In this document: one piece after another, positions 43,120 through 53,452 of the stretch | Layout of the letters: every line of letters starts with the position of its first letter | Position numbering within the stretch: the stretch's first letter is position 1 | Source of the DNA: Photobacterium ganghwense | Lineage (GTDB): Bacteria > Pseudomonadota > Gammaproteobacteria > Enterobacterales > Vibrionaceae | Direction of reading: 5' to 3' | Length of the DNA: 64,000 nt | Assembly (NCBI RefSeq): GCF_003025595.1 | Contig: NZ_PYMI01000005.1 | Location: 124,001-188,000, forward strand | Notes under the pieces: generated by a model | The model's database searches: none | Told to the model about the DNA's origin: nothing | The model's input: only the letters and a program-made list of their open reading frames with translations | Position numbers and translations under genes: made by a program

Positions 43120-44063
43120 AGACGCTCAGCCAAACGCAGAACCGAACTGCGTGAACGGGCGTTCACGTTAATTTCGGTATTCGATGGTTTAATTGCTTTA
43201 CCTACCGCTTTCAGCTTCGCCGAGCCCAACGCCTTGATTTGCTCATCGGTCAGCGGCAGGCCAGCAGGCACTTCCGGCCCTTTGCTCTGCTTACGGATGA
43301 AACGCTTCACCATGCGGTCTTCCAGCGAATGGAAGCTGATCACGGACAGACGGCCACCCGGAGCCAGCACCTGCAGCGCGCCATTCAGCGCGGTCTCGAT
43401 TTCTTCCAGCTCGCTGTTGATGTAGATACGGATGGCCTGGAAGCTACGGGTCGCCGGGTGCTTATGCTTGTCTTTAAACGGCGACACTTCAGCAATCAGG
43501 CGGGCCAGCTGAGTGGTACGGGTCAGTGGCTCGTTCTCCGGATTTTCACGGTGCGCCACAATGCCACGGGCAATACGCTTGGCGAAACGCTCTTCACCAA
43601 ACTCTTTCAGAACCCAGGCAATGTCGTCCGCTTCCGCTGTCGCCAGCCAATCAGCGGCCGAAATACCGGATGTTGGATCCATCCGCATGTCCAGCGGGCC
43701 GTCACGCATAAAGCTGAAGCCGCGCTCGGCATCATCAAGCTGCGGCGAAGAGACACCAAGATCCAGCAGCACGCCGTCAATGCGGCCAATCAGATCACGC
43801 TCAACCATGTATTTTTCCATGCCAGAAAACGGGCCATGGATAATAGTAAAACGCGGGTCATCAATTTTTTGAGCCTCAGCGATAGCCTGGGGATCACGGT
43901 CAATACTGTACAGACGCCCGTTTTCTCCGAGCTGTGAAAGAATTAACCGGCTGTGACCGCCACGACCAAACGTGCCGTCAATGTAGATACCATCAGGCTT
44001 AATCGCCAGGCCATCTACAGACTCGTGCAACAGCACGGAAACGTGCTCAAACTGTTCAGACAT
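43116..44063 (-). CDS. rsmH: 16S rRNA (cytosine(1402)-N(4))-methyltransferase
   Basis: A 315-residue SAM-dependent methyltransferase (MraW) modifying C1402 in the ribosomal P site. N-terminal [18 protein letters not shown] and the SAM loop [11 protein letters not shown] (about 29-39) are clear, with [18 protein letters not shown] downstream. It is the first gene of the dcw cluster here; the mraZ gene that precedes it in enterobacteria is absent. A leader of about 140 bases with a terminator-like hairpin lies in front. Confidence 0.96.
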   Translation of the reverse strand: MSEQFEHVSVLLHESVDGLAIKPDGIYIDGTFGRGGHSRLILSQLGENGRLYSIDRDPQAIAEAQKIDDPRFTIIHGPFSGMEKYMVERDLIGRIDGVLLDLGVSSPQLDDAERGFSFMRDGPLDMRMDPTSGISAADWLATAEADDIAWVLKEFGEERFAKRIARGIVAHRENPENEPLTRTTQLARLIAEVSPFKDKHKHPATRSFQAIRIYINSELEEIETALNGALQVLAPGGRLSVISFHSLEDRMVKRFIRKQSKGPEVPAGLPLTDEQIKALGSAKLKAVGKAIKPSNTEINVNARSRSSVLRLAERL

Positions 44064-44082
44064 AATAATTTAATTGGCTCTT

Positions 44083-44125
44083 AAAAAGCTGCCCGTACGT
44101 CAGCGTGACTGGTGACGTCTGCGGG
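44083..44125 (-). promoter_or_regulatory. Terminator-like hairpin in the leader of the dcw cluster
   Basis: On the minus strand CCCG and ACGTCA pair with TGACGT and CGGG (44122-44125/44092-44095 and 44113-44118/44097-44102) with a small internal loop and a 10-base apical loop. CAGC and then five T follow within four bases. This resembles an attenuator about 20 bases before the rsmH ATG. Function is inferred. Confidence 0.5.
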
Positions 44126-44209
44126 ATAAATTTGATTCGTGAAGGAATTCATTCAGTTAAGCAATTAAAACACTGTTTTAAAAGCATTTACTGCAAATTC
44201 CCATCGCAA

Positions 44210-44239
44210 AGTGTACGTATTTGGCAAAAAAGATGTCAA
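44210..44239 (-). promoter_or_regulatory. Candidate sigma-70 promoter of the dcw cluster
   Basis: On the minus strand a perfect -35 TTGACA (44239-44234), an 18-base spacer and TACACT (four of six -10 matches). The transcript would start near 44203, giving a leader of about 140 bases before rsmH. Confidence 0.6.
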
Positions 44240-44328
44240 GCCAAGGTCTCGTTTTCTGACAATCAATTGATAATTTTCAATGACCTCAGAATGCTTTGCC
44301 AGACAGGCAACGGGGAGGCATAAACGAC

Positions 44329-44374
44329 AAAAGGTGATGAGAGACATGCCAGGAGGCGTCTCTCATCACCTTTT
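44329..44374 (-). terminator. Rho-independent terminator of rnpB
   Basis: AAAAGGTGATGAGAGA and TCTCTCATCACCTTTT form a perfect 16-bp stem around a 14-base loop, with a T-rich tail on the minus strand. It lies ten bases beyond the mature 3' end of RNase P RNA. Confidence 0.92.
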
Positions 44375-44384
44375 ATGCGGAAAG

Positions 44385-44772
<388 letters not shown>

Positions 44773-44780
44773 GGCGAGCG

Positions 44781-44809
44781 ATTGTATAGAAGTTGGCACG
44801 CGGTTACCA
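44781..44809 (-). promoter_or_regulatory. rnpB promoter with GC-rich discriminator
   Basis: On the minus strand TACAAT (five of six -10 matches) lies eight bases before the predicted 5' end of RNase P RNA. A weak TGGTAA is 17 bases upstream. The discriminator CGCTCGCC is GC-rich as in stable-RNA promoters under stringent control. Confidence 0.55.
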
Positions 44810-44863
44810 GTGAAATATCCTGCCCGACGTGACAACGCTTAAAAAGCCAGCAACGCGCACCGG

Positions 44864-45724
44864 TTACTCCAGATTTTCCAGCCCCCACTTATACAGCGCG
44901 TTTTTCTTCACACCGTGGATTTCCGCCGCCAGTGCCGAGGCTTTTTTCAGCGGCAGTTCCTTGACCAACAGCGCCAAAGTACGCAACGCTTCGGCCGGCA
45001 GCGCATTTTTCTCTGCCCGATGACCGGCCACCAGCAGCACCATCTCACCACGAATGCGGTTACTATCCAGCTTCAGCCACTCAATCAGCTCCGCCAGCGG
45101 CGCGCCGTGGATGGTCTCGTAGGTTTTGGTCAGCTCACGCGCCAGGACAACATCCCGCTCCGGCCCCAGTACCGCCAACATATCAGCCAGCGATTCCATA
45201 ATACGGTGTGGTGATTCATAGAAAATCAGAGTGCGTTCGTCCTCAGCCAACGCCTGAAAACAATCCCGACGGCCCTTGCTTTTCGGTGGCAAAAAGCCTT
45301 CGAAGCTGAATCGGTCTGAAGGCAGACCGGCAGCACTGAGTGCAGTAATCACCGCACAAGGTCCCGGAAGCGGAACAACTTTAACACCCGCCTGACGACA
45401 ACGATTGACAAGATGATATCCTGGATCGCTGATCAGCGGCGTACCGGCATCAGAAACCAATGCAATGCTGTTACCTGCCTGAAGTTTTTCGATTAGGAAG
45501 TCAGCTTTCTGCTGTTCGTTGTGATCGTGAAGCGCGAAGGTGCGGGTCGAGATCGAAAAATGGGTCAGCAGGCGTGATGTATGGCGAGTATCCTCCGCAG
45601 CAATCAAGTCCACCTTGGCCAGCACGTCCAATGCACGCTGTGTAATATCTGCCAGATTACCGATGGGTGTAGGTACGATGTACAAAGTTGCGGCATCTAC
45701 CGTGCATGAATTGGTCTCACTCAT
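44864..45724 (-). CDS. rsmI: 16S rRNA (cytidine(1402)-2'-O)-methyltransferase
   Basis: A 286-residue tetrapyrrole-methylase-fold enzyme. N-terminal [48 protein letters not shown] and FYESPHRI are signatures. It methylates the ribose of C1402, the same nucleotide whose base is methylated by RsmH, encoded about 0.8 kb away. The gene is divergent from lpoA with a 52-bp gap. Confidence 0.95.
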   Translation of the reverse strand: MSETNSCTVDAATLYIVPTPIGNLADITQRALDVLAKVDLIAAEDTRHTSRLLTHFSISTRTFALHDHNEQQKADFLIEKLQAGNSIALVSDAGTPLISDPGYHLVNRCRQAGVKVVPLPGPCAVITALSAAGLPSDRFSFEGFLPPKSKGRRDCFQALAEDERTLIFYESPHRIMESLADMLAVLGPERDVVLARELTKTYETIHGAPLAELIEWLKLDSNRIRGEMVLLVAGHRAEKNALPAEALRTLALLVKELPLKKASALAAEIHGVKKNALYKWGLENLE

Positions 45725-45776
45725 TTGTTTAAGATCTCATCTGCAATTAATATAGAGAGTAATTTGTCATAGTTGA

Positions 45777-47615
45777 ATGAATTCAATGATCAATTTTACC
45801 CATAAGCGTAAAAGTGTATCACGACTGTTAGCCCCTGTAGCCCTTGCTGTCATCCTAGCTGGCTGTAGTGCGCCTAATCAGCAACAGGTCGTGGGCACGG
45901 ATATCACTGTCGCTGCTACCGATACCGCGGCCAATTATCTGATTAAAGCCGAATCTACCGAAGGTGCCACCAGTATCAACTGGCACATCCTTGCCTTAAA
46001 AGCATTCATTAAAGAAGGTCGCTGGGAACAGGCCGAGCAGCAGTCTAACCGACTGAGCCGCATGAACCTGGATCCGGTTCAGATGGCGGAATGGCAGCTA
46101 GCCAACGCGACACTGCGCTACCAACAAGGCCAGCCTCAGGCAGCGCTGGATACCCTGAACTTCCAGCCATGGTGGACGCTAGCTGACAGCCAGTACCTGC
46201 GCTATCACATGCTGCGCGCCGACCTGCTTGGGCAAACCAACCAGTATCTGCTGGCGGCCCGTGAGCGCACGGCTCTGGATCAATTGCTGAGCGCCGAGCA
46301 AAAACAAGCGAACTGGCAGAACCTGTGGCAGGATCTAAGCCATTACAGTAACAGCCAACTGCAGTCACTGTCTCTGGGCAGCAACGAAGAGGTGCTGCGC
46401 GGCTGGGTACAGCTGGCCGTGCTGAAAAACACATATGGGCAACGCCCGGCCAAACTGAAAACCATGGTTGAAGATTGGCTGGCCAAAAATCCGTACCACC
46501 CGGCTAACCAGTACCTGCCTGCCGATCTGACGGCCATCATGTCACTGGAGATCACCCAGCTGAACAATGTGGCACTGTTGTTGCCACTTAGTGGTCGCTT
46601 CGAGCAGTCCGGGAAAGCGGTGCGTGACGGCTTCCTTAACGCGATGCTGGACGATTCCGGCCGCGATGCCAACACCGAGCTGACCCTGTACGATACCGAT
46701 GCCGAGCCAATGCCAGCCATTCTGGCGAAGCTGAAGCAAAACAATGTTGAGCTGGTGATTGGTCCGCTGCGCAAAGAGAAGATCACGGAATTCCAGCGCA
46801 TGAACAGCGATCAGATCCCGCAACTGGCCCTGAACGAACCGGATGCCGGCAGCGTAAGCCAAGCCAACACCTGTTATTTCTCGCTGTCACCGGAGCAGGA
46901 AGCAGAACAAGCAGCCAAGCACCTGTTTGCCAATGGCCACCAGTTCCCTATCGTCCTGGCACCCGCGAACAGCTATGGCCGCCGGGTCAGTGATGCCTTT
47001 GTTAAGCAATGGGAACAGTTGACCGGTCACACCCCGACCTCCCGTCAGTTTAGCTCGCGCAAAAACATCCAACAGGTCATGACGGAAGTGTTTGGTCAGA
47101 ATGACAGCAAAGCCCGTATCCGTCAGATGGAGCAGATCTTGGGTAGCGATACCCAAAGCGAATCCCGCAGCCGTCGTGATACCGATGCCGTGTATGTGAT
47201 CGGCAATGTCAACGAGCTGAAGCTGCTGAAGCCGTTTGTGGATGTGGCCGTCGACCCGGGCGTGACACCGCCGAAGCTGTACGCCAGCTCACGCAGCTAC
47301 CCGGATCGCAATATCAGCCACATGGACATTAAAGGCGTCGAGTTCAGCGATATCCCGATGCTGGTCAATGCGGACCCGGGGTTCATGAGCCAGTTTGAAA
47401 CACAGTGGCCTAACGCCAGCAATACAAATATGCGCCTGCACGCGTTCGGAATGGATGCGTACAAGATGATCACTGAACTGCCTCAGATGCGGGTAGTTGA
47501 ACACTACTCCATTACCGGTCATACCGGCCAGCTGAGCCTGAATGATCAGTGTGTCGTCCAGCGCGAGCTGAGCTGGGGCGTCTTCTCTGGCGAAGGCATT
47601 GAACCTGTTCAATAA
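45777..47615 (+). CDS. lpoA: Outer-membrane lipoprotein LpoA, activator of PBP1a
   Basis: A 612-residue lipoprotein (LppC family). The signal peptide ends in the lipobox VILAGC with Cys30 as the lipidated residue. An N-terminal TPR-like helical domain (about 45-255, with the EGRWEQAEQQSNRL repeat region) precedes a periplasmic-binding-protein-like C-terminal domain (about 260-575; VALLLPLSGRFEQSGKAVRDG). In E. coli LpoA spans the periplasm to stimulate the transpeptidase of PBP1a. ATG 45777 is used; ATG 45786 is an alternative that shortens the leader by three residues. yraN begins inside its last codons. Confidence 0.93.
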   Translation: MNSMINFTHKRKSVSRLLAPVALAVILAGCSAPNQQQVVGTDITVAATDTAANYLIKAESTEGATSINWHILALKAFIKEGRWEQAEQQSNRLSRMNLDPVQMAEWQLANATLRYQQGQPQAALDTLNFQPWWTLADSQYLRYHMLRADLLGQTNQYLLAARERTALDQLLSAEQKQANWQNLWQDLSHYSNSQLQSLSLGSNEEVLRGWVQLAVLKNTYGQRPAKLKTMVEDWLAKNPYHPANQYLPADLTAIMSLEITQLNNVALLLPLSGRFEQSGKAVRDGFLNAMLDDSGRDANTELTLYDTDAEPMPAILAKLKQNNVELVIGPLRKEKITEFQRMNSDQIPQLALNEPDAGSVSQANTCYFSLSPEQEAEQAAKHLFANGHQFPIVLAPANSYGRRVSDAFVKQWEQLTGHTPTSRQFSSRKNIQQVMTEVFGQNDSKARIRQMEQILGSDTQSESRSRRDTDAVYVIGNVNELKLLKPFVDVAVDPGVTPPKLYASSRSYPDRNISHMDIKGVEFSDIPMLVNADPGFMSQFETQWPNASNTNMRLHAFGMDAYKMITELPQMRVVEHYSITGHTGQLSLNDQCVVQRELSWGVFSGEGIEPVQ

Positions 47616-47967
47616 ACGCCAGCAAGGCAAAACCTACGAGGTCATGGCTGAGACGCATCTGCGTCGCCATGGCCTCGTTGCCGTTGCCCGGAATTTCCAG
47701 TGCCGGGGCGGTGAAATCGATCTGATCATGCGCGATCGTCACTGCTGGGTCTTCATTGAAGTCAAATTCCGGCAACACAACCATTACGGTTCGGCCGCAG
47801 AAGCGGTAAACTGGCGCAAGCAACAGCGAATCAAACGCGCCGCGCTGTTCTGGCTCCAACAACAGGGCCATGCCATTGAGCATACTGAGTTTCGGTTTGA
47901 CGTGGTGTCATTGGAAGGAACCCCACCGCAAATCGAATGGTTTACCAACATCCTAGTTGAAGGTTGA
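47599..47967 (+). CDS. yraN: YraN, UPF0102 nuclease-fold protein
   Basis: A 122-residue UPF0102 protein with a restriction-endonuclease-like core: GEIDLIMRD and VFIEVKFRQ hold the Asp and Glu-X-Lys expected of the PD-(D/E)XK fold. The start is TTG 47599, inside the lpoA 3' end, because the family N-terminus (LFNKRQQGKTYE) lies upstream of the first ATG (47643). It overlaps lpoA by 17 bases and precedes diaA by three, so it is translationally embedded in the operon. Biochemical role is not established. Confidence 0.88.
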   Translation: MNLFNKRQQGKTYEVMAETHLRRHGLVAVARNFQCRGGEIDLIMRDRHCWVFIEVKFRQHNHYGSAAEAVNWRKQQRIKRAALFWLQQQGHAIEHTEFRFDVVSLEGTPPQIEWFTNILVEG

Positions 47968-48561
<594 letters not shown>

Positions 48562-48578
48562 TGAGGGGAGATATATTC

Positions 48579-49118
48579 ATGAAGCGTCGCCTCCTGTTCA
48601 TTGCGTGTTTGTCACTGGCTCTTCAGGCGTGCGCCCTGACTAACCCGGCAGATACCCGTACCACCACGCAACAATGGTATGACCAACAGATTGAGATGGA
48701 AATCGGCGGACTGGTTAACAAGCCGCCGTTTCGCGAGCAAGTACGAGCCAATGCCATCGCGGTAGATGGCAAGGTACTGTTGATTGGTCAGGCCGCGGAT
48801 CAGGCCACCAGCCAGCAACTAGAAAGTAAGGTTCGCGAATTCAAACGGGTGAAAACCGTCTTTAACCAGTTGCAAATTCGTCCGCCTGCCGCTCTGAGCG
48901 AAGTCAGCCAAGACAGTTGGCTGACCACCAAAGTCAAAACGCAGCTCATTGGCAGCAAGAAACTTCGCGATGCAACCATCCAGGTGTATACCGCGGGGCA
49001 GGAAGTGTACCTACTGGGTTATGTCACCCCAGAGCAGGGAAATGTGGCCGCCGAAATCGCGCGCAATGTATCTGGCGTGAAAAAGGTCGTGAAAGTCTTT
49101 GAGTACCCGCCGCAATAA
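48579..49118 (+). CDS. dolP: Outer-membrane BON-domain lipoprotein DolP (YraP)
   Basis: A 179-residue lipoprotein with lipobox LQAC (Cys18) and two BON domains (about 45-110 and 115-178; GKVLLIGQAADQATSQ and GQEVYLLGYVTPEQ are the hairpin cores). In E. coli it sits at division sites and outer-membrane anionic lipid and aids envelope integrity. ATG 48579 is preceded by GAGGGGA; the ATG at 48561 that overlaps diaA's stop would spoil the signal peptide. Confidence 0.92.
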   Translation: MKRRLLFIACLSLALQACALTNPADTRTTTQQWYDQQIEMEIGGLVNKPPFREQVRANAIAVDGKVLLIGQAADQATSQQLESKVREFKRVKTVFNQLQIRPPAALSEVSQDSWLTTKVKTQLIGSKKLRDATIQVYTAGQEVYLLGYVTPEQGNVAAEIARNVSGVKKVVKVFEYPPQ

Positions 49119-49178
49119 ACCGCGGATATTCGCCCTGCCCGGCAGTTTGGTTCAGCGCCCATCCCAAAATACATATAT

Positions 49179-49208
49179 AAAAAAACGCAGCCTGGGCTGC
49201 GTTTTTTG
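49179..49208. terminator. Bidirectional terminator between dolP and sspB
   Basis: AAAAAACGCAGCC and GGCTGCGTTTTTT form a near-perfect hairpin with A and T runs on both flanks, ending dolP (plus) and sspB (minus). Confidence 0.92.
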
Positions 49209-49223
49209 TGGATTGGTTTCGCG

Positions 49224-49718
49224 TTATTTGACGACACGAAGGCTTGGGCGACCACGAGGTCGAGGCGGCTCGTCATTAGAATCTGACTCACTCACCAGTT
49301 CAGGCTCTTCATCAACCTCAACAGAACTTAATACCATCGGCGCATCATCTTCAAGCTCGATGTCATCCAGCTCTTCAATGTCAGCCATATAAGCCGGTTC
49401 TGGCTCGAACATCGTCCCTGCACCATTTTCACGGGCATAGATTGCCAGTGCTGCGTACAGTGGAACAATGACCGAATGAGGACGACCGCTGAAACGAGCA
49501 TTGAAGCTGATCGCCTCGTTGCCCAGTTCCAGATTGCCTACCGCACGCGGGGCAATATTCAGCACGATCTGACCATCGCTCACGAATTCCATCGGAACTT
49601 GCACGCCAGGCTGGGTCGCATCAACCACCAAATGCGGGGTCAAATCGTTATCCACCAACCAGTCGTAAAACGCCCGAAGAATATACGGACGGCGTGGCGT
49701 CATGCGATCCATATCCAT
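49224..49718 (-). CDS. sspB: ClpXP specificity-enhancing factor SspB
   Basis: A 164-residue adaptor that delivers ssrA-tagged proteins to ClpXP. The N-terminal substrate-binding domain (about 1-112: RRPYILRAFYDWLVDNDLTPH, EAISFNARFSGRP) is followed by a long acidic flexible linker. The C-terminal ClpX-binding XB tail PRGRPSLRVVK is intact. Its ATG overlaps the stop of sspA by one base. Confidence 0.95.
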   Translation of the reverse strand: MDMDRMTPRRPYILRAFYDWLVDNDLTPHLVVDATQPGVQVPMEFVSDGQIVLNIAPRAVGNLELGNEAISFNARFSGRPHSVIVPLYAALAIYARENGAGTMFEPEPAYMADIEELDDIELEDDAPMVLSSVEVDEEPELVSESDSNDEPPRPRGRPSLRVVK

Positions 49719-50356
49719 TATTTACCAGCCAGGCGCATTTCACGCTCAACTTCGGTAAGAGAAGCCAGGAATGAATCACGTTCAAACACACGGGTCATGT
49801 ACGCTTTCACTTCCTTCGCACCGGCACCAGCCAGTTCGATGCCCATTTCAGGCAGACGCCACAATAGTGGAGCCAGGTAGCAATCGACCAGGCTGAACTC
49901 TTCGCTCATGAAGTACGGGAATTCAGCAAACACTGGTGCCAGAGCCAGAAGCTCTTCGCGCAGCTGCTTACGAGCTTTGTCAGCTTCGTCGGCAGAGCCG
50001 CCCTTGATCTTGTCAGCCAGGCTGTACCAGTTACGCTCGATACGGTACATCATCAAGCGGCTGTTACCTCGGGCAACCGGATATACAGGCATCAGCGGCG
50101 GATGAGGGAAACGCTCATCCAGATACTCCATAATGATACTTGCCTGATACAGAGCAAGCTCACGATCAACCAGGGTCGGCACGGAGTTGTACGGATTCAG
50201 GTCAAGCAGATCTTCCGGCAGGTTGTTTGGATCAACCAGCTCAATTTCAACACTCACACCTTTTTCCGCGAGTACGATACGCACCTGATGGCTGTAGATG
50301 TCAGAAGCATCAGAATACAGAGTCATCACAGAGCGTTTATTGGCAGCAACAGCCAT
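49718..50356 (-). CDS. sspA: Stringent starvation protein A
   Basis: A 212-residue glutathione-S-transferase-fold protein that binds RNA polymerase and affects stationary-phase and stress transcription. N-terminal thioredoxin-like part [23 protein letters not shown] and the [29 protein letters not shown] segment are typical. ATG 50356 follows a strong GGAGG; the longer frame upstream is not supported. It is the first gene of the sspA-sspB pair, lying after the petABC terminator. Confidence 0.95.
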   Translation of the reverse strand: MAVAANKRSVMTLYSDASDIYSHQVRIVLAEKGVSVEIELVDPNNLPEDLLDLNPYNSVPTLVDRELALYQASIIMEYLDERFPHPPLMPVYPVARGNSRLMMYRIERNWYSLADKIKGGSADEADKARKQLREELLALAPVFAEFPYFMSEEFSLVDCYLAPLLWRLPEMGIELAGAGAKEVKAYMTRVFERDSFLASLTEVEREMRLAGK

Positions 50357-50383
50357 TAACCCCTCCAGTATTATAGCAATACA

Positions 50384-50414
50384 CAAAAAGCAACGGGGGC
50401 CTCTGCCCCCATTG
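50384..50414 (-). terminator. Terminator of petABC
   Basis: On the minus strand CAATGGGGGC, loop AGAG, GCCCCCGTTG (one T-G wobble) then CTTTTTG. It lies 28 bases past the cytochrome c1 stop and separates petABC from sspA. Confidence 0.85.
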
Positions 50415-50442
50415 CGAGATTCTAACCCACTAGATTACCCGA

Positions 50443-51180
50443 TCAGTGGACATCACGCCAATATTCTTTCTTCAACAGTAAGGTTAGTACAAAGAATACG
50501 ACGATGAAGCCCATCACCCAGTAACCCATACGCTGACGTTCCAGTTTCATCGGTTCAGCAGAGTACGCCAGGAAGTTCACCAGATCGCGAACCACTGCAT
50601 CATACTCTTCTTTATTCAGTTCACCGCTGCCATCAGCCTCAATACCAACGAATTCCTGAACTTCTTTACCGTCAACCAGACGCGTCTCGTAAACCTTGCT
50701 TGGCACACCCTGCAGCTCTTCAAGAACGTGCGGCATACCAACACTTGGGAAGACAACGTTGTTCACGCCAAACGGACGGCTTGGGTCCGCGTAGAATGAA
50801 CGCAGGTAGGTGTAGATCCAATCAGCGCCACGGACACGGGCAACCATTGTCAGGTCTGGTGCCGGCGCACCGAATGATGCCGCCGCATATTCCGTTGGAA
50901 TCGCGTTGGTCATCAGATCACCGATCTTCGCATTAGGATCGAAGATCAGGTTCTCTTTCATCAACTCTGCCGGAATACCCAGATCGGTCGCGACACGCTC
51001 ATAACGCTGGTACTGCGTGGCGTGACAGCCAAAACAATAGTTCATGAACGTACGAGCCCCGTTCTGCAGCGATGCTTTATCGCTCAGATCGTTATTGGCT
51101 GCATCCAGTGGTACTGCAGGACCCGCTGCCATAGCCAGAGATGGCAGCAGGGCAAATAACATGACAATCAACTTTTTCAT
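50443..51180 (-). CDS. petC: Cytochrome c1 of the ubiquinol:cytochrome c oxidoreductase (bc1 complex)
   Basis: A 245-residue haem protein with a cleavable signal peptide (about 1-19), one CXXCH site (Cys49-Phe-Gly-Cys52-His53) and a C-terminal membrane anchor (about 219-236) with a basic cytoplasmic tail. It passes electrons from the Rieske centre to periplasmic cytochrome c. The start overlaps the petB stop by four bases. Confidence 0.95.
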   Translation of the reverse strand: MKKLIVMLFALLPSLAMAAGPAVPLDAANNDLSDKASLQNGARTFMNYCFGCHATQYQRYERVATDLGIPAELMKENLIFDPNAKIGDLMTNAIPTEYAAASFGAPAPDLTMVARVRGADWIYTYLRSFYADPSRPFGVNNVVFPSVGMPHVLEELQGVPSKVYETRLVDGKEVQEFVGIEADGSGELNKEEYDAVVRDLVNFLAYSAEPMKLERQRMGYWVMGFIVVFFVLTLLLKKEYWRDVH

Positions 51181-52442
51181 TTGAATGTTACCCTCTCTGG
51201 TAATGGCTTAGTTGCTTCGTTCTTGCTGTAGAAGAACAGCAGGACGAAGAACATGAAGTAGCCGAAGCTGAAGATCTGTGCCATCAGTGTGTACACCGGC
51301 GTGGCAGGCAGAGCACCCAGAATTCCCAGAGCAATGAAACAGATGGTGAACTGAACAATGTTCCCCAGGTGCAGCTTGCTACGGTAACGGTACGAACGAA
51401 CTTTACAGCGATCCAGCCATGGCAACAGGAACAGCGCAACAATCGACGCACCCATTGCGATAACACCCAGCAGCTTATCCGGAACCGCACGCAGGATGGC
51501 GTAGAACGGTGTGAAGTACCAAACCGGAGCAATGTGCTCAGGAGTCTTCAGCGGGTTCGCAGCTTCAAAGTTAGGTGGCTCAAGGAAGTAGCCGCCCATT
51601 TCCGGGTTGAAGAAGATCACGTAGCTGAACAGGAATGCAAACACCGCCACACCAACCAGATCTTTCACCGTACCATAAGGGTGGAACGGGATAGAGTCGA
51701 TGATGTCGTATTTCTTGGTGTAGTACTCGTGGAACTTGAACTGCGTTTTGTAATCTTCGCCTTTGCTGCCTTTCGGCAGTTTGGTCTCGATACCGTCCGG
51801 GTTGTTCGAACCAACTTCGTGCAGAGCCAGAATGTGCAGCACAATCAGAAGCAGCAGAACAATCGGCAGAGCGATCACGTGCAAGGCAAAGAAGCGGTTC
51901 AGTGTAGCGCCCGAGATAACGTAGTCACCACGGATCCACAATGTCAGGTCATCACCAATAACAGGAATCGCACCAAACAGCGAGATGATTACCTGAGCAC
52001 CCCAGTATGACATCTGACCCCATGGCAGCAGGTAGCCCATGAAGGCTTCAGCCATCAGTACCAAGAAGATCAGCATACCGAACAACCACAGCAGCTCACG
52101 TGGTTTCTGGTAAGAACCGTAGATCAGCCCACGGAACATGTGCAGGTACACCACGATGAAGAATGCAGACGCACCGGTAGAGTGCATATAACGCAGCAAC
52201 CAGCCATATTCCACATCACGCATGATGTATTCAACAGAGGCAAACGCACCATCGCCGGAAGGTACGTAGTTCATGGTTAGCCAGATACCCGTCAGTAGCT
52301 GGTTAACCAGTACCAGCATTGCCAACGAACCGAAGATATACCAGAAGTTAAAGTTCTTCGGCATCGGGTATTCAGACATATGCTTGCGATAAGCATTCAT
52401 CGCAGGCAGACGTTTTTCAATCCAACCGAGTAAGGCTTCCAT
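51177..52442 (-). CDS. petB: Cytochrome b of the bc1 complex
   Basis: A 421-residue polytopic protein with eight expected helices. The haem-ligating histidines lie in MHSTGASAFFIVVYLHMFRG and in NRFFALHVIALPIVLLLLIVLH; the quinol-site PEWY-type motif is present as PVWYFTPFYAILRAVP. It is the full bacterial length with a C-terminal pair of helices. Its stop and start overlap petC and petA, so the three are coupled. Confidence 0.96.
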   Translation of the reverse strand: MEALLGWIEKRLPAMNAYRKHMSEYPMPKNFNFWYIFGSLAMLVLVNQLLTGIWLTMNYVPSGDGAFASVEYIMRDVEYGWLLRYMHSTGASAFFIVVYLHMFRGLIYGSYQKPRELLWLFGMLIFLVLMAEAFMGYLLPWGQMSYWGAQVIISLFGAIPVIGDDLTLWIRGDYVISGATLNRFFALHVIALPIVLLLLIVLHILALHEVGSNNPDGIETKLPKGSKGEDYKTQFKFHEYYTKKYDIIDSIPFHPYGTVKDLVGVAVFAFLFSYVIFFNPEMGGYFLEPPNFEAANPLKTPEHIAPVWYFTPFYAILRAVPDKLLGVIAMGASIVALFLLPWLDRCKVRSYRYRSKLHLGNIVQFTICFIALGILGALPATPVYTLMAQIFSFGYFMFFVLLFFYSKNEATKPLPERVTFK

Positions 52443-53032
52443 TAGGCAGTCTCCCCATCTTCACCAACCAGAATGGTGTTGTCGTCCAGGAACGTGTGAG
52501 GCGGCACAACCAGGTTTAGTGGTGCCGGAACCCCAGCAAAGACACGACCCGCCATGTCAAACTTCGAGCCGTGACACGGGCAGAAGAAACCTGCCGACAC
52601 ACCACTGACCTGCTCACTGAAGCTGTCTGGCAGATAGGTAGGGGAACAGCCAAGGTGGGTACAGATACCTACGGCTATAAAAATTTCAGGCTTAACAGAA
52701 CGATATTCATTCTGGGCATACATCGGCTGCTGTGGCTCTTCTGATGAAGGGTCACGCAGCTGGCCGTCATGGCCACCCAATTCTTTCAAAATCGCATCGC
52801 TACGGCGGACAACCCAGACAGGTTTACCACGCCACTCGACGCGAACCATCTGGCCTACTTCCAACTTGCTGATATCAACTTCAACTGGCGCACCGGCGGC
52901 TTTTGCTTTCGCGCTCGGGTTCCATGATTTGATAAAAGGCACGGCTACAGCGACTGCACCTAAGCCTCCAACAACCGAAGTCGTCGCAGTCAGGAAGCGG
53001 CGTCGGCCGTTACTTACTGGCGCATTGCTCAT
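52442..53032 (-). CDS. petA: Rieske iron-sulfur protein of the bc1 complex
   Basis: A 196-residue protein with a twin-arginine type N-terminus ([12 protein letters not shown]), one membrane segment and a Rieske [2Fe-2S] domain with Cys124-Thr-His126 ... Cys129 and Cys151-Pro-Cys153-His154. ATG 53032 is preceded by GGGAGA at nine bases; a further in-frame ATG five codons upstream would place extra residues before the Tat motif. First gene of petABC. Confidence 0.95.
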   Translation of the reverse strand: MSNAPVSNGRRRFLTATTSVVGGLGAVAVAVPFIKSWNPSAKAKAAGAPVEVDISKLEVGQMVRVEWRGKPVWVVRRSDAILKELGGHDGQLRDPSSEEPQQPMYAQNEYRSVKPEIFIAVGICTHLGCSPTYLPDSFSEQVSGVSAGFFCPCHGSKFDMAGRVFAGVPAPLNLVVPPHTFLDDNTILVGEDGETA

Positions 53033-53185
53033 CCAACATTCTCCCATGTGCTCCCGCTCTGGATTATTATTATGTCCTTTTGCGTCCCTGGAGCTTACGG
53101 CTAACTTTCAACGGAAAGAAACAACAGTTACTCCTGCCCAAGCGGCAGAATTAATTCATTTTAAAGCTGTTGCTTATCACGCCAA

Positions 53186-53214
53186 ATGATAAAGAAAACC
53201 CTACTTTATGACAA
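53186..53214 (-). promoter_or_regulatory. Sigma-70 promoter of petABC
   Basis: On the minus strand TTGTCA, a 17-base spacer and TATCAT (five of six matches in each hexamer). The predicted start is near 53179, with a leader of about 147 bases before petA. The rest of the 53033-53452 gap holds no supported gene. Confidence 0.7.
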
Positions 53215-53452
53215 GATAAAGCTACCTTTTCGCAACAAATGTGAGAGGTATGTTCTTTTTGTTACTTGCCATCATGCAAATTGCTGTTATATGGGAAATT
53301 TCCGGGTTTCAACCAAACAAAAAACTAGGTTGATAATTATCTGATTCAGATAAGTTTGTTGCTTAGGTGTGACCAAGCTAACACATTCCTAAAACAAATA
53401 TCTGGTTATTACTGATAAGAGTGACAGCGGAGGCGGGAAAGCTTTGAGATAT

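Noticed and set aside
44064-44328. Hidden mraZ upstream of rsmH
   Set aside because: No frame on the minus strand in this gap is long enough or carries MraZ/SpoVT-AbrB-like motifs; only promoter and leader structures are seen.
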